Translations under genes and position numbers: made by a program | Assembly (NCBI GenBank): GCA_030063045.1 | Contig: JAQSEB010000032.1 | Span: 1,922,001 to 1,986,000 of the forward strand | DNA: 64,000 bases | Reading direction: 5' to 3' | Source of the DNA: Pratylenchus scribneri | Lineage: Eukaryota; Nematoda; Chromadorea; Rhabditida; Pratylenchidae | Shown: positions 36,601-48,600 of the stretch, one piece after another | Layout of the letters: each line of letters opens with the position of its first letter | Position numbering within the stretch: the stretch's first letter is position 1 | Notes under the pieces: model-generated | What the model was told of the DNA's origin: nothing | Databases searched by the model: none | Seen by the model: the letters and a program-made list of their open reading frames with translations, nothing else

Positions 36601-39600
36601 CTCGAATTTTTGGTGGAAAACTGCTTATTTTACGTAGTTTTTTAAATTTTAATAAAATTAAAGAGGCTATTTTAGAGTGCATTCAGGTCTTTAAAAATGA
36701 TTGTTTTAAGTCAAACACAATGAACCTTATTTTACGAAAACTCGCCTTTGCTATCTCGGTTTGCCCAAATACCACGGCTTTATGTAAAGGGGCAAGACCA
36801 CGACTGTCTCGACACAATGCCAACTTTTTTCGATCCGTCAACAATTTTACTGCCCTCAAATTTCCCTGTTCAATTGCCTTGTGAATGGCCTGGATTTTTG
36901 CCTGATATTGAGGTAGCACCTCCAAAAAACTGATCGCTTCTGCATCTTCCAACTTTAGTCAAATATAAAATTTATATGAAAAAGAGGAAATAGGGGCACC
37001 TGATGATTACGACCCAACAACAAATCGGCATAGCCATTCAGTATGAGCTCTTCCAATTTGCCAATATTCCCTGTGTGGACCCAATCGGTGATATCCTCTT
37101 CCAAATCTTGGAGCAATGGCCGATTCAGCTGACCCGAAATGAGTTGATTGATCACCTAAAAAATGGAAAAGGAGAGGTAAATGAAATGCATTGAGGGAAT
37201 ATGATATAATATAAATTATATGTTGGATTGTGAAAGAATAAAAGCGGTACGAGTGTTAGAATAATGAGCAAAATGTTGAAATTCTGATTTGTAATTGTAA
37301 TTCTGATTTGCGATTGTAATTGTAATTCTGATTTGCGATTGTAATTGTAATTCTGATTTGTAATTGTAATTCTGATTTGCGATTGTAATTGTAATTCTGA
37401 TTTGCGATTGTAATTGTAATTCTGATTTGCGATTGTAATTGTAATTCTGATTTGCGATTGTAATTGTAATTCTGATTTGCGATTGTAATTGTAATTCTGA
37501 TTTGTAATTGTAATTCTGATTTGCGATTGTAATTGTAATTCTGATTTGTAATTGTAATTCTGATTTGCGATTGTAATTGTAATTCTGATTTGTAATTGTA
37601 ATTGTAATTCTGATTTGCGATTGTAATTGTAATTCTGATTTGTAATTGTAATTGTAATTCTGATTTGCGATTGTAATTGTAATTCTGATTTGTAATTGTA
37701 ATTGTAATTCTGATTTGCGATTGTAATTGTAATTCTGATTTGCGATTGTAATTGTAATTCTGATTTGCGATTGTAATTGTAATTCTGATTTGTAATTGTA
37801 ATTCTGATTTGCGATTGTAATTGTAATTCTGATTTGTAATTGTAATTCTGATTTGCGATTGTAATTGTAATTCTGATTTGTAATTGTAATTGTAATTATG
37901 ATTTGCGATTGTAATTGTAATTCTGATTTGTAATTGTAATTCTGATTTGCGATTGTAATTGTAATTCTGATTTGTAATTGCAATTCTGATTTGTAATTGT
38001 AATTGTAATTCTGATTTGCGATTGTAATTGTAATTCTGATTTGTAATTGCAATTCTGATTTGCGATTGTAATTGTAATTCTGATTTGTAATTGTAATTGT
38101 AATTCTGATTTGTAATTGTAATTGTAATTCTGATTTGCGATTGTAATTGTAATTCTGATTTGTAATTGCAATTGTAATTCTGATTTGTAATTGTAATTGT
38201 AATTCTGATTTGTAATTGTAATTGTAATTCTGATTTGCGATTGTAATTGTAATTCTGATTTGTAATTGCAATTGTAATTCTGATTTGTAATTGTAATTGT
38301 AATTCTGATTTGTAATTGTAATTGTAATTCTGATTTGCGATTGTAATTGTAATTCTGATTTGCGATTGTAATTGTATTTCTGATTTGTAATTGTAATTGT
38401 AATTCTGATTTGTAATTGTAATTGTAATTCTGATTTGCGATTGTAATTGTAATTCTGATTTGCGATTGTAATTGTAATTCTGATTTGTAATTGTAATTGT
38501 AATTCTGATTTGTAATTGTAATTGTAATTCTGATTTGCGATTGTAATTGTAATTCTGATTTGCGATTGTAATTGTATTTCTGATTTGTAATTGTAATTCT
38601 GTTTATAATTCCCTCACAGACCGCATTATCCTTCAATGTTCGAATGTTCAGTCTTTTTCCATGTGTTCGATAGTAGAATGGAGTATGCCCATATTTGTCC
38701 TCAATGAATGCATCGCCTCCAGCTTTTTGCAATACTTTGATCATATGTTCGCCGTTGGCATCCGCAGCCGCATAATGAAGTGCGGTTCGGCCTGCCTAAC
38801 ATGGGGCAAAAAATGATAAAATATGGGGAATAGAAAAACAAAATAACGAACATGGTCGGGCTCATTCACGCAATGAGGAAATTTGGCCAATAAGAAACGG
38901 ACCTATCATGTTATAAATGGAATAATTGAAGTAAATCCAAAACCACTTGCCGTATTCGTTTGCCCATACAACAATGCTTTATGCAAAGGAGTCATTCCTG
39001 TGAATGATATGAGGAGAATTTTAATTTTTGCGAATTTTCCCTTCCAATTGAATTTAAAATAATCTTTTAGCCAACATTTTTCCTTCCCCATGCCCTTCGC
39101 TGAACGGACCATGCCTATCCCGAGCTGTGGCCAACAAATTTCGATCAATCAACGATTTCACTCGCCGCACATCGCCTTCTTCCACTGCTTTGTGGATTGA
39201 ATCAATCTTGGATTGGTATTGGGCAATGCCTTGCAGGAATTCGGCCGAGCCAATATTTGTGGAGGATTTGTCAGCAAGCAAATGGGCCCGTCCATCCAAC
39301 ACAATTTGTTCCAATTGTTGGACATCACCAATGGCCAACCATCGGCGAACTTGTTCATCCGATGGAGCATCTCAAAAGAAAGGAAGGATTGATTTAATTG
39401 AATAATGGTTTATGGCGGTTTTTGACATGAATTCTCTTTTATTTCACATCCAATAAAATGTTAGGCAGATAGGGGACAATTGAGAGCAGATTGAGAATCT
39501 ACATCTCTTTTTCGGCGCATAGCTTAATTAGGCGAGAGCCAGACGGCAATAAACCATTTGAAAGCCTATATTGTCCTCTTTAAGTTGCTATAGAAATAAT

Positions 39601-42600
39601 TTATTTAATTTCAATTATAAAAATTTACATTCCTTTTGAGTGTAATTTGCCTGAATTATTTAAGAAAAGCCGCTTATTTCTAAAAAATTTCAAAAAATTA
39701 ATGCCACTTTTTATTGAGCATTTAGGACTTTCAAATGGCTTATCGCCTCCTCAATTTGGTTGCTCCTTTGTTGAGATATGGCCAAAAGAATAACAATGCC
39801 ACTTTTTATTGAGCATTTAGGACTTTCAAATGGCTTATCGCCTACTCAATTTGGTTGCTCCTTTGTTGAGATATGGCCAAAAGAATAACAAAGAAACTCA
39901 ATTATCTGGGTTTTTCTATGGCGAACCACTGTCAAAACGGCTGTCCATGGATTGATTCAAGAATGGTCCACCATCATTTCCCTCGCCATCCCCTTTCCCC
40001 TCATCATAATAATTTGGTGGCATTTCCTCCTCCAATTCCTCTTGTGTTCCTCGTCGATTCCGTGCTGCCCCCTTTGTTGCCTCGGCCAACAATTCTTCGG
40101 TTGGGGCGGATGAATCCAACGAACAGGAACCCTGGGATTTGGATGCCAACAGCCAATGCCCTTTTTGTTGTTGTTGAATTGTTGGTGGCAGCGGTGTTGG
40201 TGAGGTCACTTTATGCAACCAAAATTTGTACATTTGCCGATGAAAGGCTTTCGATAAGCCCCCAAATGGAAAAGGGCAAATATTTAGAATTGAAGGAAAT
40301 GATGATGCGGGAAATGGGGGGACACGCGCCGGATTGCACTAGGATTGAATTGGATTGGGTGGCGACGGAAATGTGTGGGATGGATGGAAAGGGGGGGAAC
40401 ATCATTCATTGAAATAATAATGGGCCACTAATTGGCCAATTGGATTGGATTGTTGGTGGGCCGGTGCAGGGCCATCATTTGTGTGGGCCATTGGAATGTT
40501 CTGCACCCAGACAGGCACAAGAGTGTGGCATCAATTTTGTGCTTATTTTCCATAAACAAATATAATACTAATTGTTGAGTCTATGCCATTTTAGGGCAAT
40601 TCACCAAAAACAAATAAAAAATATGTTTTAAGCGGGTTGGGGAAGCCAATTAAATACTATCATTAATTGTAGGCTCATAGCTCAACGAGGAGAGAGCAAA
40701 TTCAGGAAGGAAATATACCATTGGAAAGCCTAAAGTGCCCTCTAAAAAGTGGCTTTATAAATTTTATAAAATCCAGGACTTTTAAAAAATTACAAGACGC
40801 TAAATAGAATAACCCCAATTTTTGGAGGAAAAGCTGCTTATTTTTACAAATTGTTTTAGGTTCAAAAAAATATTAGAAAGGCTACTTTTAGAGGAATTTT
40901 AGGGCTTTCGAATGGCATATCGCCTTCCTGAATTGGTTGCCTCCTTGTTGAGATATGGCCAGACGAATGGCCTAGACGCATTGAATCTTCCAATTTTGGT
41001 TTTAAGCTTACCCGGATCAAACAATGTTGATGCATCATCGAATGAGGGATTTCGCATGGAACGGAGTGTTCCGAGTAGGCCATTCCGAGTGCCACCGCCG
41101 CCATCCTCATTTGGGACATTCAGCAACAGTGGCAATGGTTGAACCATTTGTTGGGGATTTTGGCGATAAACTTCAGCCGAAAAGCCATTCTAATATATTG
41201 GGGAATGGGATATTTGGGGAAGAAATTTGTATTGAATTTTTATTGTAATTTTATCAGAAGAAATGTCATCATAAAATGTGAGTGGAATTTGAATTTATTT
41301 TTTAATTGGATACACCCAACTTGAGCCGTTTAAAATAACTCATCCAAGACTAAACCAACTTTGACGATTTTAGTATCAAATTAAAGAGCAGACTTTTGGA
41401 TATCAAATAATATTAATTTTATTTTAAATTTATTCAGAATTAGTGAAGTTATATGCCTAAAAAAACATTTAAAATGAACTTTACTATGGATTAGCGAAAT
41501 TTGCATTCATTTTTTGAACATAATTCCAAAAGTTCGTAACCAATTTAAATAAAATTAGTATCACTGACTAGGCAAAAGTCTGCTCTTTAATTTGATACTA
41601 AATTCATCAAATTTGGTTCACATCTTGATTAGTTATTTTAAACGGCGACAAGTTGGGCCAATGGATAATTGAGTTGCTCCTTTTTTAAATTCCGAAATTT
41701 GTTTCAAAAGATATTTGCCTAATTGGAGAATAATAAGCCTTCAGAGAAAAAGTGAAAAATGAGGCCCTTTCAAATGCTAATTTCCCTCTAATATTCCTCT
41801 ACTTTATCGGCAATTTGAACATCGGCCCCGGCATCGGCCAATGTCTCATAGATTGCATTTTGTTGAGGTGCCGCATAGTGGGCTGCGGTCCGACCCAGCT
41901 AAAAACAATGAAAAATGAATGAAATTTGGGGATTATCAACGACGAACATGATCGGCAATGTTGATTTGTACCGGAAATTGATGCGCAATTTGCTCCACCA
42001 TTTCGTGCCTTTCCTTCAGCACTGCAACATGCAATGGGGCAAGTCCTATAACGAACAATGGGGAAAGGGAAGAGAGAATTGAAATTTGAAAAAAAAAATT
42101 GATGGGGCTTGGGGCAACATATAAGAAAATTGTTGTTTTCATTCAGTTGCGTGTCAATTTCGATGTTTTATGGCTTTTCAGGACTTTAACCGTTTCTTTT
42201 GACTATATCTCAAAAAGGAAGCGATCAATTTTGGAAGGCTATATATCATTTAAAAGCCCGAAATGGCCTCTAAAAAGTGGCTTTTCTGATTGTTTTGAAA
42301 CATTAAATAATTTTGTAAATTAGGCGACTTTTCCTCCAAAATTTAAGTTTATTACACTCAAAGACATATAACTCCTATTCATGTCAGAATCAGAATATAT
42401 TAAATTAAAAATAGCCACTTTTTAGAGGACACTTTGGGCTTTAAAATGGTACATAGCCTTCCTAGATTGGCATTTGCTTCGTTGAGCTATTACCAAAAAA
42501 AGAATGGCCCAAGTATCAATCGGTTGTCTCTATTCTTTTTGTGTGGTAATTTTGGCCAATAAAACAGGAAAAAATTCCAATGCAAACCAACCTCGAATAT

Positions 42601-45600
42601 CCCTTGCCTGCACAATTTCCTCATCCAACAATGACTTCACGCGGCGCATATCATTCGCCTCGATGGCAGCGAATGTTTGGGCCAACCGATTTTGCGCTTG
42701 TCGATATGCATAAATGTATTTTACCAATCTGTTTATTGAGAGCAAGATGACAAAAAATATTCTTCCAATTAAAATGCACCATATTCCCATTAGAGACCCA
42801 TTTTTACTCCACAAATTATTACGTAGTTAATTTTTTCCAAAAAAAGAGAATATTCCATTAAATTCCTCTATACATGCCAACTTGTCGCCGTTTAAAATAA
42901 GTAATCAAGGATTGAACCAATTTTGATGATTTTGTAGCAAATTAAAGAGTAGACCTTTGGCTATCTAATGAAATTAATTTTATTTAAATTGGCTCAGAAT
43001 TGATGAAGTTATGACCAAAAAATAACACGGAAAATTTGGCTAATCCTTAGTAAAATTCTTTAATTGTTTTTTTTGGGGACAACTACATCAATTTTGAACC
43101 AATTTAAATAAAATTATTATTATTTGATTAAAAGTCTGCTCTTTAATTTGATACTAAAATTTCCAAAATTAGTTCATTCCTTGATGAATTATAAAAAATG
43201 GCGACAAGTTAGGCATAACTCTCGATTCCTTTGGGCTGGCAAAGATGGATGCCCAAGGGTAAGAAAAGCCCACTTTTCATTGCCCAAATGCTTTTTGACG
43301 ACCCGCCAAATTTCTGCGGTCAATCCTTCGGCATGCAATTTCTCCAATTGGCCATATTGTTTTTGGCCAAAATCGATGGAAAGTAGCCGCCTTTCCACCT
43401 CACTGTCCACCGCATCATCGCCTTCTGTAACAACATGAATTGAGGAGGCAGACAATGAATTTAATATTTTAAACATTTTTTTTTGGCTATAAATTAAAAC
43501 TCATTTCTGTGAATTTGGGTACTTTTGTAATCCAAAAATAAATTAGAAATTGGACCAATAAATTTGGATGCAGGGCGTTTTGGCGCAGGACTTTTAACGC
43601 TAAAAGAATAGAAACATTTTCATCCAATTTGATAATAAATTAGAGTGCTAGATTAGATCCATCTAATAATGTTGAATTCACATAATTTGGTTTAATATTC
43701 ACAAAATTATGTCGAAAAAAGTCGTAAAAATTGGTGGAAAATTAAAAAAGAATCACATTAATATTCTCAAAATATTTTCATAAAGATTTCACTTAACTAT
43801 TTATGAAATATATTCATTCAAAATCTTTAAAATAAAGCTAAATAAGCCGAAAACAATTTAATGTATGTTAGCGCAAACTTTGGCTCTACACAAATAGGCC
43901 AAAAAAAGAATATATTTAGCACATTTTTAAGCCAAATTTAAATTGAATTTTTGCAATTAAAATTTAATTATTGATGGCAGGAATATTCCCTAAAGCAATA
44001 AAAATATTCTCCAACACAAAATTCCCATCATCCAAAAATGTCAATGTATTTTATTTAAATTAATGCAAATGTCAAAAACCAACCACTAAATCCATCCTCC
44101 TCTTCCTCCTCCTCCTCCTTTTGGCTATCATCCCCTTTCCCTCCTCCTCCTTGGCCAATCCGCTTCCAGCGCAAATCCATGGCCCTTGCCTCATCCAAAT
44201 CATAATCATTTTGCCGTCCGCCCATTAATGGCATTGGAGGCTGAAAAAAACAAATTTGTGGCCGGATTAGAGAGGGGATTTAATGGGGGAGGAATTTTTG
44301 ACATGGAATTTGCGGAGAAAATTGATGGAAAATGGAACGAAAATGGAAGCAGAAAAGAAATTCAGAAATTTGAAGGGCACTTTTGCCTTTTTGCCTAAAA
44401 TTGAGGAAATTGAAAGTGGGATCGAATTTAGGCTTTTCCATTTAAAGGGGAATTCTTTGGGGAAAAAATTGCCCACTTGGAAATTGGAATTTGGGTTTTT
44501 ATTGCTGAATATTTGCCTAAATTTTTGAATAAAATAAATAAATAAGCAATGGCCAAATTCCCTCATTTTTTTCCATTCCTCCAACCTTTTCATGTCCATT
44601 ATCATCATTGTTATTGTTTGCCAATTGGCCACCCAAATTATTGTTTCCTCTTCTTGAGGCCATTGTAGCGGATTCGGCGCCGGCCCTGCACAAAATTCGC
44701 GTCATTTGTGCCCTCTGCTGCTCATCGGTTAGGCAGCTGGCATAATGCAGTGGAGTGCGATTAGCCTTGAATTAAAATGGCACAAATTATTGGGATGGAA
44801 AATGGATGACGCGAGGCGAAGAAGCCATCATTTTTGGATGATGGGATTGAGTGAATGTGTCTTCTTCCCTTTTTTTGTTTGTTCCCATGGAAATTTGCAT
44901 GACGGGGAAACCACACCGAATTAATATATGGGTTTGGGGGGATGGCACGGAAATTATTTTTTAATGGTTGAAAAATATAATTATTGTTGGTGGGGAATAT
45001 TCCCTCCATCATATGTGAATTTGAATGTTCCAATTTGGATATCAAAAATGTTCTATAGGGCTTCAAAGAAAATGGCCGGAATTTTACAGAGTTTTACAAA
45101 AATCAAATAAATATTTTAATTTAGGGATTTTCAATTTAGGGCATTGATTTGGCCGTATCAAGATTGGTACCACTGATTGAAAACATTGACCTTTCGTTTT
45201 GGCTATATCTCAACAAGGAAACAACCAATTTTGGAAGGCGATATGCCATTCGAAAGCCTTAAAAGTTTTCTAAAAAGTAGCTTTTTTATTTATATGAAAA
45301 TTAAAAACTATTATTTATAAACGGCTTTTCCTTCTATAATTTGAATATATTATACATAAAGACATGTAACTATTTTTAAAGCGTGCATTCGAACATCCCA
45401 CGAAAATCCCACAAGAATCCCATGAACATCCCACGAGAATCCCACGAACATCCCACGAGAATCCCACGAACATCCCACGAGAATCCCACGAACATCCCAC
45501 GAGAATCCCACGAACATCCCACGAGAATCCCACGAACATCCCACGAGAATCCCACGAACATCCCACGAGAATCCCACGAACATCCCACTAAAGTACCTGA

Positions 45601-48600
45601 TGCTTTTCAATTTAGAGGTATTGATTAGGCCGTATCAAGATTGGTACCACCATCTATTGGAAACATGGATTATCTTTTTGGCTATAGCTCAAAAAGGAAG
45701 CGACCAATTCAGGAAGGCGACATGCCATTCGAAAGCACTAAATGTCCTCTAAAAAGTGGCTTAATTAATTTTTTGAAAAATTAAAACTATAACAGAAGCT
45801 GTTTTAATTCAAAAATTCGAGTATATTATACACAAAAATATGTAATTATTTTTAAGACGTGAATTCTTAAAATTTACAAAGGCCACTTTGTAGAGGAAAT
45901 TTTGGGCTTTCCAACGATATATCGCCTTCCCAGATTGGCTATCGTTTCGCAGAGATATAGTCAAAAGAATGGCATAGGCATTTTTTTTATTTAAATGGAT
46001 AGACTTAAATTCAATATTAAACAACAAAAATGGGAGAGTAAATAAACTTTTTTGATGTTTTTGGATAGTGGATTCTTTGCTCTTTAAAATGATACCAAAA
46101 TCATGATGAATGGTTTTATTTGTAATGAGTTATAAATAAATTTAAAGAAATGGCTTTGAATAGTTTACAGTGTGTTGTGTGTATGGTATGCCCAGAGGGT
46201 TACATCACAGAAATGCAAAGGAAAAAGGAAGAGCGATTTCTGCGATTCACTCAATTTTTGATTGAAGGGAGCATCGTATTCTCTTTTCTTATTTATTGCT
46301 AGGGAAAGGGTGATTGATGTTCCCTCGATTTTCGATAAAAGAGAGACAGTTGAGAATACGGTACCGACGATTGAGTTTGCCAATAGTTTTTTAGTTCATA
46401 TCTCAGCGAGGCATTAACCAATCAGAGAAGGCGATATATCATTTGAAAGGGCAAAGTCTCCTCTACAGAGTGGCTTTTATGAATTTTAATTTAATTTCAA
46501 TTACAAAAAATAACATTTATTTGAGTCTAGTAAATTCCAATTTTTTGAAGAAAAGTCATTTATTTAATAAATTGTTTTCCAAAAATTAGTTCACTTTTTA
46601 GAGAAAATTTTGGGCTTTCGAATAGTATATCGCCCTTCTGAATTGGCTGTTGCCTCGTTGAGTGGCGGCATTCCAATAAGTTATCAGATTAATAAGCAAA
46701 AATAAGTTTGAAATTTGGGGATTGAGCCAAGAGAAAATAAATTATTCTATCCAAAATGGCTAAAAAAATAAATTGAATAAACATACCTTGTCGACCAAAT
46801 CCACACATTTTGGGAAAAGCAGCAGCAAATAGCGGGCAATCCGCGGCCTACCATGCAAAACCGCCAAATGCAACGGCGTTCGACCATGTTCATCCCTGTT
46901 CATATTATGAAAAAAGAGCAAAATATAGTAGAATGCGAGGGATAGGGTGAAAATTAAAAGATTTTCATCATCGTAATTAAATAAATATGGAAATTGGATG
47001 ATTCAGAGTACAGGGATATGGGCAATTTATTTTGTCAATATCTCAACAATGAAATTACCAATCTGGGAAGGCAATATGTCATTGGAAAGCTCAAAGTTTC
47101 CTTCATAAAGTTGCATTTATTAATCTTATAAATTCACGCATTAATAAAAAAATTGCATGCCTTCTTTAATTGAAATAAATACGAATTTTTTTTGGAGGAA
47201 AATTCACTTATTTTTCAAAAAAACCTTAATTTTACATAAAAATTGTTAAGCCACTTTTTAGAGGACTTTTGGAGCTTTAGAATGGCATATCGCCTTCCCA
47301 GATTGGTTGCTCCGTAATTGAGATATGGTTAAAATTAAAAGAGCGGCTTTGGGTTGTGTATTATGGAATCCTCCCATTCTAAAAATTAATAATAAAAGTG
47401 GATTTAAGTCCATAAAATTCGACAATTAAAAATTAATTTTCTGGTACCCTATTTAATCCATTTTCTCAATAAATGGCAAAATCAATTCCCTCTTTTGGCC
47501 ACCTTCCAACGGCGGTGTCCCAATCATCGACCAACTGCTTCAGGGTGAGCTGATCATCATCCAAGATTGCCTCATGGATTGCCCGAATTCGCATTTGTAA
47601 ATGGGCCAACATTGGGGCCAGGTCGCGGCATTCCGCTGGGAAAATGCGCCCCTCAATTTGGGTGCTATATTCGCCTTCTATAAAATTGTACAAATAAATT
47701 CATTTTTTTGGTCATTACCCAAAACAATTTGGCGCAATGCCTTCACATCCCTTTCCGCAATTAATTCGTCCACATGATCGCCCGGCCAAATTGGGACTAA
47801 AATGGAATTTTTTTGAATAAATAAATTATATTTAAATTCTATTTGGCCTCTTCCAAATTCTTTTGTAAATCGAATGAATTCGACTATTTCAAAAGGGTAG
47901 GGGACATTTCATTGCTAAAAGATCTATCTTTTGGCCCATATCTCAACGAGGCAATTGCCAATTCAGGAAGGCGATATACCATTAGAAAGCCTAAAGTTTT
48001 CTTTATGATTTGGCCAATTTAAAATTTATGAATTCCTTCTGTTTTAAAAAGCTATGTGCCTTTAATTTAGAGGAAAATCCGCTTATTTTTTAAATAAATT
48101 TAAATTATCAAAAAATTATATGGCCACTTTTTAAAGGAGCTTTAATAGTTTCGAATGACGTAATGTCTTCACGAATCAATTCAAGCCTTCAGGGGCGTTA
48201 AAAATTGGAGGTTCAATTCCCCTTCAAAATCCCCCCTCCCCTCTTGCACATTTGTTCAATCCCCGAATTTGGCGCATATCCAGCAATTGGGGCGACCGAT
48301 GGAAATTCATTGGTGTGTACCCTTCCAGGTCAATCAACGATTCATTGGCTCCGGCATCCAACAAAACATCGAAACATTCCAATTGTGGTAAATTTGTAGA
48401 AGAATGTTGTTCGCCTTGGCCTTCACTCCTCAAAATGCCAGCAAATGCGGCCGCATAATGGAGAGGGGTACGGCCTTCCTATTTATGGGGGAAAATATTG
48501 GGTTTAATTTTTGGAATTTTTAGGCAAATTTAGAGTGAAAATGGGAGATTAAATGGGATAAATTAAAATTGATTGAGGCAAATTTGGAATGAAAATGGGC

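Larger units (their letters stand above)
45128..45675. repeat. Segmental duplication flanking an 11/22-bp minisatellite
   Basis: About 70 bp (ggccgtatcaagattggtacc context) occurs at 45128-45197 and again at 45606-45675, each followed by a family A element. The first element is cut in half where the minisatellite begins. Confidence 0.75.

Noticed and set aside
37216..38744. Open frames of 351 and 282 codons on the minus strand
   Set aside because: The same minisatellite artefact; the 282-codon frame begins in the genuine ankyrin exon 20 and reads through its donor into the array.
45315..45628. Overlapping repetitive frames (Gly-Cys-Ser-Trp-Asp type and Pro-Arg-Glu-Ser type)
   Set aside because: They are translations of the 11/22-bp tandem repeat inside an ankyrin-gene intron.
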